Assembly: GCF_009913235.1 (NCBI RefSeq)
Contig: NZ_CP047897.1
Coordinates: 1,178,001-1,242,000, forward strand
Direction: 5' to 3'
Origin: Nibribacter ruber
GTDB taxonomy: Bacteria; Bacteroidota; Bacteroidia; Cytophagales; Hymenobacteraceae
Length of the DNA: 64,000 nt
Shown here piece by piece: positions 51,139-59,363 of this stretch. Below the pieces are notes generated by a model. That model ran no database searches. It worked only from the letters and a program-made list of their open reading frames with translations, and was not told the origin of the DNA. Each line of letters begins with the position of its first letter. Position 1 is the stretch's first letter. The translations under genes and the position numbers were made by a program.

Positions 51139-51579
51139 TTAATTGCTCTCCTGTAACGTGGAAGTAGGATCTAGGTTAAAGTATTTTTCCAGGAGCTGCT
51201 CTAGCTGGCTTACCCGCAGGGGTTTGTTGAGGAACTCTCCAATGTGAAACTCCTGGGCCTGTTGCAAGTCTTTGGGGTTGGTGGAGGTGCTCAGCATGAT
51301 GATGACCGGTTTCTGGCTTTCTTCCAGGGCAAGCATCTCATAATTGCGCAAGAACTCAAACCCATCCATGACCGGCATTTTCACGTCCAGCAGTATTAGT
51401 TGGGGACATGGCTTGGTAGAACCCGCCACGCATCTTTCTTGCAGGATGGAAAGGGCCTCGGCACCGTTCAAGGCTACCAGTACTTCTTCGGTACAGTCTA
51501 CCCTGCTTATGATTTTCTTGGTGATGAAATTTGCCGAGTGATCATCATCTACCACCAATACACACTTAATCCGCTCCAT
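51139..51579 (-). CDS. Single-domain response regulator
   Basis: A 146-residue receiver domain: VVDDDHSANF, phosphoacceptor Asp65 in LLDVKMPVMDG, and Lys in NKPLRVSQL. The ATG at 51579 (MERIKCVLVVDDD) gives the normal start; the frame from 51615 adds 12 unlikely residues. It may share the kinase at 49241. Confidence 0.92.
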   Translation of the reverse strand: MERIKCVLVVDDDHSANFITKKIISRVDCTEEVLVALNGAEALSILQERCVAGSTKPCPQLILLDVKMPVMDGFEFLRNYEMLALEESQKPVIIMLSTSTNPKDLQQAQEFHIGEFLNKPLRVSQLEQLLEKYFNLDPTSTLQESN

Positions 51580-51956
51580 GGTTTTCCTTTGAAGGGGAAC
51601 AGGCCTGTTCTGCATTTGTTTTGAGCGGCCGCCCTTACCCGTAGGTCCCTTCTACTGGAAAACTAGCACAATGTTGCCTAAGAACTTTGCCTTTTTATGT
51701 TATGGCAGGTCAATTTTTCTGATTGATTACTTACTGAATCTCTGTTTTTCTTTGTACCAGTCCATCATCCTTGGTGGAAGTTGCCATGGGAGCATTGCCT
51801 CCTGAGCTTTCCCCCTCTACCCTGCCTGCTACAAACCAAAAAACCGTGGCACCCCACTTCTCTAAACAGGCATCTCTTTACCACATGGCCGCTCCATAGG
51901 TGATTCGCGTAAGAAGAATACACACCTGATCACGTGCAATTTAATCTGACAAGCCT
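51580..51956. other. Intergenic stretch, nothing recognised
   Basis: No gene, repeat or strong hairpin is seen here apart from the small open frame that follows at 51957. Confidence 0.5.
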
Positions 51957-52088
51957 ATGGGTTCTTCCTGGCGACGGTTCATGGCCTATGTTTTACGGGC
52001 CCGGTCTGAAGACTTCACTACCCCAGAGGTCTGGGCCTTTTACGCCTTGCTGGCACTCACCGGGCTCATGCTGGTGTTGGTTTTCTGA
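51957..52088 (+). CDS. Possible 43-residue single-helix membrane protein
   Basis: The ATG opens MGSSWRRFMAYVLRARSEDF, and a hydrophobic C-terminal segment (VWAFYALLALTGLMLVLVF) runs to the stop. The basic N-terminus and one helix are a sensible mini-membrane-protein layout. A terminator follows within 50 bp. Confidence 0.4.
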   Translation: MGSSWRRFMAYVLRARSEDFTTPEVWAFYALLALTGLMLVLVF

Positions 52089-52135
52089 CTAGCCGTTTAA
52101 TATTAGCTGAGCTAAAGAATGGACACATATAAAAC

Positions 52136-52176
52136 GCAAAAGGGTCCTGCCGTTTATAGGCAGGACCCTTTTGTGT
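52136..52176. terminator. Bidirectional terminator
   Basis: AAAAGGGTCCTGCC pairs with GGCAGGACCCTTTT across GTTTATA, with T or A runs on both sides. It lies 20 bp from the stop of the YqaE-type gene. Confidence 0.9.
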
Positions 52177-52195
52177 TAGTGGTAGGCTATGCTAC

Positions 52196-52789
52196 TTAGA
52201 TGGAGTCCGTGACTACCAGCAAGGCATAGATGATACCCGGTATTACAAACAGCAGCGTTAAGAGCACGCTTACCCAAAACCTGGTATTTAGTTCGCCCTC
52301 ATGCAAGAACACGCCTAGCGGCGGAATCAAAATGGCGAAGATGATTTCTATAATGTTGGTGGCTTGTCCCGCACGCAGTGCCGTTTTTACCTCTTTTTCC
52401 AAATTCGCCTTTTCAACCTTGGTCATGCTCGCCACGCGGTCTTTCACCAGGGCAACGGCCTCTGCTTTGGAAAGCTCTTCGGCTTTCACCGTAGCGCCAG
52501 TCTGAGCGGGTGCCGAAACGGCAGGTTTGGCAAAATGCTTTTTCTCCAACAACACTGGCGTAGGGGCTGCGGCAGATGCTTCTAAGACCGGTTCTGCTTG
52601 CACTTCTGGTGCAGGGGTAGCTGCTACTTGCTCAGGGGCAGGAGCCTCGGGAGCCGGCTTGGTTGCTGCCTTGGAGTAGGCATCTCCCTTCATGGGGGCA
52701 AATTTGTAGTATTCAGCTGAACTACAAGAAAATAGCATCTGACCAACGACCAGAATCCAGACAAAGTGGAGTAGTTTTTTAATGTTCAT
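52196..52789 (-). CDS. YqaE/Pmp3-type protein fused to a lipoprotein N-terminus
   Basis: A 197-residue protein. The start at 52789 gives MNIKKLLHFVWILVVGQMLFSC, a lipobox with Cys22. An Ala/Pro/Glu-rich linker (residues ~40-105) and a short helix lead to a C-terminal Pmp3/YqaE membrane module (IIEIIFAILIPPLGVFLHEG, then LLTLLFVIPGIIYALLVV). Free-standing Pmp3 proteins are ~50 residues and modulate membrane potential or stress tolerance. A lipoprotein signal and an inner-membrane Pmp3 in one chain is an odd combination. Confidence 0.8.
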   Translation of the reverse strand: MNIKKLLHFVWILVVGQMLFSCSSAEYYKFAPMKGDAYSKAATKPAPEAPAPEQVAATPAPEVQAEPVLEASAAAPTPVLLEKKHFAKPAVSAPAQTGATVKAEELSKAEAVALVKDRVASMTKVEKANLEKEVKTALRAGQATNIIEIIFAILIPPLGVFLHEGELNTRFWVSVLLTLLFVIPGIIYALLVVTDSI

Positions 52790-53198
52790 AGTGTTTAAGT
52801 AAAGCGTGAAAGAATGAGATGTTGGAATAAGCAGTTCCCTCAATGCCTTCAAGGCGATGAGTACCATATATTTCTTATCATTCTTCTACTTGTTTTCCCT
52901 GCTTTTGTTCATCTATGAGCAGAAATATAACCTAAACCAGACAATGCCCTTGGTAGGAACCGTCTCAACTACCAGCTATTCTGATTATTCTGGAAGACTA
53001 CCGGCTTGGAAAAAGGAATTAGAAAGTAGATTTGTACTCAAACTTTGCTCCTTTTGCAACTTGAACAGCGGTGTCTGGAGAACGATAAAACTGCCGTATT
53101 CAAAGGTCATTGAGCAATATTCTGCTTAGAATTACGCTAAAGAAGAGATTCTCCTCTTTTCTTATAAATAAAGGCGGGCACCAGTTTCTATTACCTCC
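52790..53198. other. Intergenic stretch with one doubtful open frame
   Basis: An open frame at 52857-53129 has a hydrophobic start but no family features or clear ribosome site. No repeat was seen. Confidence 0.45.
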
Positions 53199-53537
53199 AT
53201 GTCAGAAATCAAAGATATTTGCCGGCAGTTGTATTCCATCAGGGAGAAGCTTACTGCGGCGCTCACGGAACCACCGTACACCGCCGGCTATGTGCAGCAA
53301 CTCATTCATCTGGCCATAGAAATTGTGGAGCAGTCGTCTCTTTCTACCCAAATACCGGCTCACGTGGCAGAGAATGCGCGGTTGGGGCTACAGAAGGCCC
53401 AAATATTGGCAGACCGCCATGATACCATGAACCACCACCACACCGGGCTTTATGACATCTCTGATGTGCTGCAACCCGCATTGGGCGCTTTAGACCAGTT
53501 TTTGGTAACGTGCCAGAATCTCCTGGAAAATGAGTAA
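53199..53537 (+). CDS. Small helical protein of unknown function
   Basis: A 112-residue cytoplasmic protein that reads as amphipathic helices (IKDICRQLYSIREKLTAALT, VQQLIHLAIEIVEQ, LGALDQFLVTCQNLLENE). No family recognised. Confidence 0.65.
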   Translation: MSEIKDICRQLYSIREKLTAALTEPPYTAGYVQQLIHLAIEIVEQSSLSTQIPAHVAENARLGLQKAQILADRHDTMNHHHTGLYDISDVLQPALGALDQFLVTCQNLLENE

Positions 53538-53617
53538 GCATCCTACGCTTCAAAGATTTCTTCTTCCTGTTTTGCTAAGATGGCAGCAGTAGGTTTAAAG
53601 GATGAACTGGATTGGAT

Positions 53618-53887
53618 TTAATACCGAGGTTTTAGCTGCACGGCTTCCAGCACCATTTCCCAGTAATCCAGAAAACCCGCCTCTAGCCGTACAATCATTT
53701 CGCAGCGCAGGCTTTCCTTGATTTCCTCTATATCCTCTGAGCTGTAATGGTCCATCTCTTCAAAGAAGATGCCGTACAGAAACTCAAGCTCTGAAGGAGA
53801 AACACCCTGCAGCAGAAAATATACTAGCTCGTCTTTAGAAAATGTGGTGGCTCTATTTTTCATACCTTTCCTTTCCTGCCCTTCCAT
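53618..53887 (-). CDS. Small acidic helical protein of unknown function
   Basis: An 89-residue protein (start MEGQERKGMKNRATTF; a GTG at 53899 is possible, as is an ATG at 53863). It is acidic and helical (SELEFLYGIFFEEMDHYSSE, IEEIKESLRCEMIVRLEAGF). Not recognised. Confidence 0.6.
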   Translation of the reverse strand: MEGQERKGMKNRATTFSKDELVYFLLQGVSPSELEFLYGIFFEEMDHYSSEDIEEIKESLRCEMIVRLEAGFLDYWEMVLEAVQLKPRY

Positions 53888-54081
53888 TTTAATACGCACC
53901 TCCCTTTCTAAGTACTTATACTATCTCTAGAATATTTTCTCCTATCCTGGCGTTGGCATATATATGACTTAGGGGTACCAAGGCAATCCGGAGCCGTCAT
54001 CAAACATCAACAAACCGGCTCCCATTTGCTTTTCTGCAGGCGCTTTCGTATTCTTTCTTACATTTACCTAAACAAACAACC

Positions 54082-54192
54082 ATGGCAAAAGGAAAATCAC
54101 CGGTCAAAGACACCAGCAAGAAAACGGCCACCAAGACCTTAAAAGAAAAGAGGGCCGAAAAACAACAAAAACGCGACTCTAAACGCGACTAA
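54082..54192 (+). CDS. Very small lysine-rich protein (36 residues)
   Basis: MAKGKSPVKDTSKKTATKTL leads into a strongly basic helical tail rich in K, R, E and Q. The ATG sits in a CAACC-ATGG context and a palindrome follows the stop by 15 bp, as it does for other genes here. Similar short basic proteins are common in Bacteroidota annotations, with no known role. Confidence 0.6.
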   Translation: MAKGKSPVKDTSKKTATKTLKEKRAEKQQKRDSKRD

Positions 54193-54207
54193 TAACCCCA
54201 ACGGCGA

Positions 54208-54255
54208 GAAGTCGTTTTTGGGCTGTTTCCTGGAAAACAGCCCAAAAACGACTTC
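54208..54255. repeat. Interspersed palindrome, copy 25
   Basis: GAAGTCGTTTTTGGGCTG faces CAGCCCAAAAACGACTTC, an almost perfect copy between convergent genes, 15 bp and 24 bp from their stops. Confidence 0.94.
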
Positions 54256-54278
54256 ATGTTTTAATACCCAGGCTAATG

Positions 54279-55874
54279 TCACTTACGCTTGAAAGTCCCG
54301 TCTTTCAATAATCTGAGCAGCACGCCGTTGGTCCACCCGAACCCGTCCTGGTTGGGGTACTCGCCACCACCACCTTCCTGCCCGGCCTTTTCTACGTTGT
54401 ATTTCTCCGTCAGCTTACCGGTCTCCTTGAATACGGCCAGGTTCTGGTGCACCCAGCGAGCTGTTATGGTGTCTGCCAACTCATTCTTCCGGTAGGCTCT
54501 CAATCCTTGTATGCTTATCCATTGCAGCGGGGCCCAGCCGTTGGGCGCATCCCATTGCTGTCCGGTGTGCACAAGGGTGGTGCGCAAACCGCCGGTCTGC
54601 AGAAAATCTCGCGCTAGCTTCTGGGCCACGCCCGCGGCCTGCTCTTTGGTGGCCATGCAAAAATATAACGGGAATGCCGCTGCCAGCGTGGCCGCGGTGC
54701 TTTGCCTGTTTTTAACCCAGTTGTAATCATAGAAAAACTTCTCCTGGGCATTCCAGCAATACTGGAGCAAGGCCTGCTTTCTGTTCTTGGCTTTCTGCAT
54801 AAAGGCGCGGGCCTCTGCTTTGTCTCCGTTGAGTTGGGCCATCTCTGCCAGAGTCATTTCCAGGTGGTAGAGCAGGGCGTTTAAATCAAGGGGTATAAAG
54901 TCAGTGGTTTCAATGGTCTCCAAGCCCTGCCCGTCACCAAACCATCGGCTGCTGAAATCCCAACCAGACTCTGCGGCGGCTCGCAGGTGCCGGTACACTT
55001 GCTGGGGATTTCGATCGGAGGCTTTGGCAACGGCTACGTCTTCTTTGTAGGCTTCGGGGCGGGGGCTGGGGTCGTCATCCCAGTACCGGTTCAGGAGGAC
55101 GCCGTTGGGCATTCTCACCACGCGCCTGGCCGCAGGATTCTGTGCGGAGAGTTCCTGGCTCCCCGCCATCCAGAAATCATATTCTTTTTGGAGGGCGGGT
55201 GCGTACTGTTTCAATATACTTTTACCTTTCTCCTGGGCCAATACGCGCAGCATGAGGGCGTAAAAAGGCGGCTGCGAACGGCTCAGGTAATAGCTTCGGT
55301 TGCCGTTTGGGATATGGCCAGTGGTTTGGATGAGGTGCGTGAAGTTGTCTACCATGTTCTGGATTAGCTCTGTTTGGCCGCTCACCTGCAGCCCCAGCAT
55401 GGTAAAGTAACTGTCCCAGTAATAGATTTCCCTGAATCTGCCGCCCGGTACCACATAGGCATGGGGCAGAGGCAACAGCGAGCTTTGCTCCGGCACGGGC
55501 CTCCGTGTAAGCACCGGCCACAGTGCCTGAATATGTTCTTCTACGGATGCTTTGGGGTCAGACTTGAAATGCGTGGTTGGTTCTGTCGGCAGCTTAAAAT
55601 ACTGCATCACAAAGCGTTTCAAATCAAAGCCTGGAAGAGACTTTTCACGCTGGTACGCCTGCGCAATCTGGGTGGGCGGCGCCAGGGGAATACAGTCAGG
55701 AAACGTCTTGGAGTCTGGGAAAAGGCCACTCAGCTGCACGTCTTCAAACAAAGGGCCAAGATCCTGGTAGGGCTTGTATTGCCCAAACACAAGGCCCTGC
55801 GCCCCAACAAAGAACAGCCAGAACAGCAGAACGGCAAAGTTTCCCTTAAGGCGTTTATGGGTAAAATGAGACAT
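54279..55874 (-). CDS. treA: Exported trehalase (GH37)
   Basis: A 531-residue periplasmic trehalase. The Sec signal spans FAVLLFWLFFVGAQGLVFGQ. Signature 1 is PGGRFREIYYWDSYF (residues ~143-157), and signature 2 is QWDAPNGWAPLQWI (~455-468). GEYPNQDGFGWTNGV ends the domain. It splits trehalose into two glucoses. Compared with E. coli TreA the length is normal. Confidence 0.95.
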   Translation of the reverse strand: MSHFTHKRLKGNFAVLLFWLFFVGAQGLVFGQYKPYQDLGPLFEDVQLSGLFPDSKTFPDCIPLAPPTQIAQAYQREKSLPGFDLKRFVMQYFKLPTEPTTHFKSDPKASVEEHIQALWPVLTRRPVPEQSSLLPLPHAYVVPGGRFREIYYWDSYFTMLGLQVSGQTELIQNMVDNFTHLIQTTGHIPNGNRSYYLSRSQPPFYALMLRVLAQEKGKSILKQYAPALQKEYDFWMAGSQELSAQNPAARRVVRMPNGVLLNRYWDDDPSPRPEAYKEDVAVAKASDRNPQQVYRHLRAAAESGWDFSSRWFGDGQGLETIETTDFIPLDLNALLYHLEMTLAEMAQLNGDKAEARAFMQKAKNRKQALLQYCWNAQEKFFYDYNWVKNRQSTAATLAAAFPLYFCMATKEQAAGVAQKLARDFLQTGGLRTTLVHTGQQWDAPNGWAPLQWISIQGLRAYRKNELADTITARWVHQNLAVFKETGKLTEKYNVEKAGQEGGGGEYPNQDGFGWTNGVLLRLLKDGTFKRK

Positions 55875-55944
55875 ACGCTTTTTACCGGTTCTACGCAGAC
55901 ATGCCCATAAGGATAAACAAGAAGCTTGTATCCCTTACCCGGTT

Positions 55945-56628
55945 TTACTCATGCAACAGCCTGTCAATGTCCTGGATTTTGCCAAACACCACCAGTATGT
56001 CTCCGGCCTCAAAAATGGTATTTCCTGTTACCACTCCCATCACCTTGGGCTTGAGGTGCGACCTCCCAAACATGTTACGCGTCTCCTGGTTGCGTAGAAT
56101 GGTGAGCACGTTTACCTGGTACCGGGCCCTGAAGTCAGTTTCGGCGATGGTCATGCCCGCATATTTTTCTGGCACTGTGGCTTCAATGATGTTATAGTCT
56201 TCGCTCAGGTCAAAGGAATCAATCACGCCGCGCATTTCCAGCTTCTTGGCCAGACGCTCGGCGCTTTCCTGCTCTGGCCGAATGATCTGGTCAACGCCAA
56301 TGGCCTCCAGCACGGTCTGGTGCAAGGGAGAGATGGCCCGGCTCATGAGGCGCTTCACGCCCAGCTGTTTAAAGATGGCCGTAGCCATGACAGAAGCCCC
56401 AAAGTCTTCGCCTATACCCACCAGTACCACGTCTGTGTCTGCCACGGGCAGGGTAGAAATGGCCTGGGCGTCACTAGCATCCAGGGCCACGGTGTGGGTC
56501 ACCCGGTCTTTGTACATTTCCACCTTTGCCAGGTCCTTATCCACGGCAATGACCTCATGCCCCATGTCTGTCAGTTTCATGGAAAGCGATGACCCAAAAT
56601 ATCCTAAGCCAATTACAATGTACCGCAT
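55945..56628 (-). CDS. TrkA/KtrA-type potassium channel regulatory protein
   Basis: A 227-residue cytoplasmic regulator. An RCK_N Rossmann domain (IVIGLGYFGSSLSMKL, VIAVDKDLAKVE) is followed by an RCK_C domain (IIEATVPEKYAGMTIAETDF; FEAGDILVVFGKIQDIDRL). It binds nucleotide and gates the partner channel. The ATG lies 8 bp after the TrkH stop, so the two form an operon. Confidence 0.93.
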   Translation of the reverse strand: MRYIVIGLGYFGSSLSMKLTDMGHEVIAVDKDLAKVEMYKDRVTHTVALDASDAQAISTLPVADTDVVLVGIGEDFGASVMATAIFKQLGVKRLMSRAISPLHQTVLEAIGVDQIIRPEQESAERLAKKLEMRGVIDSFDLSEDYNIIEATVPEKYAGMTIAETDFRARYQVNVLTILRNQETRNMFGRSHLKPKVMGVVTGNTIFEAGDILVVFGKIQDIDRLLHE

Positions 56629-56636
56629 ACTGATTT

Positions 56637-58457
56637 TTACGTGATGATGATGGTTTCTTTAGGGTAACGGTAGCGCAATGTTTTCACTTTCTGCAACAGC
56701 CCCACCAAAAGCGTGAGCGTGCCAACCCGACCTAGAAACATAGCACAAATGATGACCACCTTGCTGGGCACGCTCAGCAAAGAGGTAATGCCCACGGTGA
56801 GGCCCACGGTGGCAAACGCAGAAAAGCTCTCAAACGCCACAGCGGTCAACTCCAACTGCGGGTCAAAGAGCGTCACCAGGAACACGGCCAGGCCGATGAC
56901 CAACAAAGACAGCAGAATGACGGCAAACGCCTTGTGAATAGATTCCTGGGGAAGCTCCCGCCTAAACACCTCCACCCGATCCTTGCCCTTGGCCAGACTA
57001 ATGATGTTGAGAATGGCAATGGCAAACGTTGAAGTCTTGATACCACCCCCCACTGAGGCCGGTGAAGCCCCGATCCACATCAGGAGCAGGTACAATAAAA
57101 TGGTGGGCGCGCTCAGGGCCGCCAAATTGACAGTATTGAAACCCGCCGTTCTAGGCGTAACCGCACCAAAGAAAGCGCCTACCACCTTCCCGTAGAGGGA
57201 ATGCTCTGCCAGCGTGTTTTCTTTTTCCAGCAGAAAGTAAAGCACCGTTCCCACCACCAACAAAACCGCAGTGGTAATGAGCACCAACAAAGTATTTATG
57301 TTCAGCAGACGGGCTTTGTGATCCAGCTTTTTCTTGAACAAAACCCTGCTATAAATTCTATTGAGGTGGTACCTAAGGTACCTAAAGGTATTGAACACAA
57401 TGGGAAAGCCTAGACCGCCAAAGATGATAAGCAAGGCGATGACCAATTGCAAAGAGTAATTCTGCCGGATGATAGGATCATACAATCCAAGGCTCAGAGT
57501 AGAAAACCCTGCGTTGCAAAAGGCAGAAATGGCATGGAAGATAGAAAATGAAACCTTCTCCGGAATGGCCGTGGCCGGCAGATCCTGTAAACAGAGAAAT
57601 ACCAAAAACGCCCCTATGGCTTCTACCACCAAGGTAAAAGCGATGATTTTGAAGAGAGTTCTGGTAATCTGGCCCAGGTTGTCCTCACTCAACCAATCCT
57701 TCATGAACAGCGCGCTCTTGATAGAAGATCCCTGGAAGAAGATGCCAAAGAAGCTGGCAAAGGTCATGATGCCTAGGCCGCCCACCTGAATGAGCAACAA
57801 CACAATCGCCTGGCCGGTGGGCGTGAAAACGGTGGCAGGGTCTACGCTCACCAGACCCGTCACGCAAACGGCACTGGTGGCAATGAACAAGGCATCAATG
57901 AACGAGATGCTTTGGTACGTAGCTTGTGGCAATAAGAGCAACCCGGTACCCAGGGCAATCAAGAACAAGAAACTCAGTACAAAAAGTTGGGCTGGATTGA
58001 GGGCAGACCTGTAAAAGAGCAGCGTCTTTTTGGATAGCTCTACTAAGAAAACGTAGAAGATGATAAGGTAGACCAGGTGGTCACTGTCAAAGAAGTGTAG
58101 CAGGCTGTGGGTTCTGGTAAGGCTGTTGTCCAGAAAGAACCGCACCACCAGGGCCAGCACCATGAACGCTAAAAGTATTCCCTCAAAGATCAGGGAAGGC
58201 CTTCTTACCCCTTTCTTCAGAAGTAAGAACATCCGCAGGATAAGGCTGACAAGCACCACCAGGAAAAACCCGTGGTAGAAATTGTGCAGCAAGACTTCTT
58301 CGCCAGCCGCCAGTTCTCTAAACCCAACTTCATATAAGAACACTAGCAGTCCCAGCACACTCATGTAAAGAAGAAACCGGTCTATGGCCTCTGCCAACCA
58401 GGGCAATTGTTGCAGCGTGACAATCAGGGAACTGTGAACCTTCTTTTTTGGGGGCAT
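56637..58457 (-). CDS. TrkH/KtrB-type potassium transporter
   Basis: A 606-residue membrane protein with a K+ selectivity-filter type core: TSAVCVTGLVSVDPATVFTP, AFCNAGFSTLSLGLYDP, TPRTAGFNTVNLAAL and AFATVGLTVGITS are the four filter loops. About 150 extra N-terminal residues with four additional hydrophobic segments precede the core (LLYMSVLGLLVFLYEVGF through LLHFFDSDHLVYLIIFYVFLV). It works with the RCK protein at 55945. Confidence 0.93.
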   Translation of the reverse strand: MPPKKKVHSSLIVTLQQLPWLAEAIDRFLLYMSVLGLLVFLYEVGFRELAAGEEVLLHNFYHGFFLVVLVSLILRMFLLLKKGVRRPSLIFEGILLAFMVLALVVRFFLDNSLTRTHSLLHFFDSDHLVYLIIFYVFLVELSKKTLLFYRSALNPAQLFVLSFLFLIALGTGLLLLPQATYQSISFIDALFIATSAVCVTGLVSVDPATVFTPTGQAIVLLLIQVGGLGIMTFASFFGIFFQGSSIKSALFMKDWLSEDNLGQITRTLFKIIAFTLVVEAIGAFLVFLCLQDLPATAIPEKVSFSIFHAISAFCNAGFSTLSLGLYDPIIRQNYSLQLVIALLIIFGGLGFPIVFNTFRYLRYHLNRIYSRVLFKKKLDHKARLLNINTLLVLITTAVLLVVGTVLYFLLEKENTLAEHSLYGKVVGAFFGAVTPRTAGFNTVNLAALSAPTILLYLLLMWIGASPASVGGGIKTSTFAIAILNIISLAKGKDRVEVFRRELPQESIHKAFAVILLSLLVIGLAVFLVTLFDPQLELTAVAFESFSAFATVGLTVGITSLLSVPSKVVIICAMFLGRVGTLTLLVGLLQKVKTLRYRYPKETIIIT

Positions 58458-58594
58458 GCCTACTCAGTATGGTGTGGGTGTATCTGGTGAAATCCAGAAG
58501 CGCCGAATGTCTCTACGAATGTTGCAAGATAACGGAACATTTTCCTTAGTGCATAGTAAGAAAGGCCATACCTTACCTAACACGAGAAACTACC

Positions 58595-58894
58595 ATGGAT
58601 ACCTATAACCTGAAACCAGAGAACATGCGCGCCCCGGAGCACTTGAACCAGGAAGAAGCAAAAAAGAGTTTGGAGGAGCTGGACGCCAAGATAAAAGTGC
58701 TGAAAGGCCGGGCCAACGCCACCACCGCCGACGCCAACCACACTTACCATGAGCACATTGCAGCCCTGGAGGCCAAGCGCGGCCTTATTGCCCAGAAACT
58801 GGAAGGCAGCAATCACACCACCACAGACAGCACCTGGCAAGAAATCAAAAACGGCCTGGAAGACCTCAGCGACAGCATCAAGAAACTGTTTTAA
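58595..58894 (+). CDS. Small coiled-coil protein of unknown function
   Basis: A 99-residue, highly helical protein (NQEEAKKSLEELDAKIKVLK, EHIAALEAKRGLIAQKLEG, WQEIKNGLEDLSDSIKKLF). It resembles small stress-type helical proteins of the sll1863 sort in style only. Confidence 0.7.
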   Translation: MDTYNLKPENMRAPEHLNQEEAKKSLEELDAKIKVLKGRANATTADANHTYHEHIAALEAKRGLIAQKLEGSNHTTTDSTWQEIKNGLEDLSDSIKKLF

Positions 58895-58911
58895 GTTATT
58901 TCTCTATTCTT

Positions 58912-58951
58912 CCGTTTTTGGGCTGTTTTCTGGAAAACAGCCCAAAAACGG
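58912..58951. repeat. Interspersed palindrome, copy 26
   Basis: Arms CCGTTTTTGGGCTGTTTTC and GAAAACAGCCCAAAAACGG are perfect around TG. It fits exactly into the 58-bp gap between two convergent genes. Confidence 0.96.
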
Positions 58952-58952
58952 C

Positions 58953-59363
58953 TTACTCTGGTGCGTAGACTTCAGAGATGATGTGCAGGATTTCGGTGGT
59001 GAGGGGTTTGGAGAAGAAATCGCGCACCTCAGACAGGCTGCGGGCGTACGTAATGTCTTTTTTATCTACCGCAGAGGAAAGCACAAACAGGTTGCATTTG
59101 TCTGTGAGTTCTTTGGGTAGTTTGCGGTACTCCTCTATAAATTCCCAGCCGTCCATGCCGGGCATGTTGATGTCCAGGAAGATGATCTCCGGAAACTTCT
59201 CCGGGCTCTCCTGCACAATCTTGGCTAGTGCCTTCAAGGCCTCCTCGGCCCACAGGAAGCTAAATACCTCGTCGGCAAACTTATGGTTCCTGATGACGCT
59301 TTCACATAAAAAGTTGTGAATCTCATCGTCATCAATTAGAAATACCCGATGATAGTTGTTCAT
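58953..59363 (-). CDS. Single-domain response regulator
   Basis: A 136-residue receiver: LIDDDEIHNFL, phosphoacceptor Asp64 in FLDINMPGMDG, and Lys in SKPLTTEIL. The ATG overlaps the end of the upstream kinase gene by 32 bp, so it is the cognate partner of that kinase. Confidence 0.94.
   Translation of the reverse strand: MNNYHRVFLIDDDEIHNFLCESVIRNHKFADEVFSFLWAEEALKALAKIVQESPEKFPEIIFLDINMPGMDGWEFIEEYRKLPKELTDKCNLFVLSSAVDKKDITYARSLSEVRDFFSKPLTTEILHIISEVYAPE

Noticed and set aside
52857-53129. 90-codon open frame with a hydrophobic start
   Set aside because: Low-complexity start, no family likeness, no clear ribosome site or neighbours to support it.
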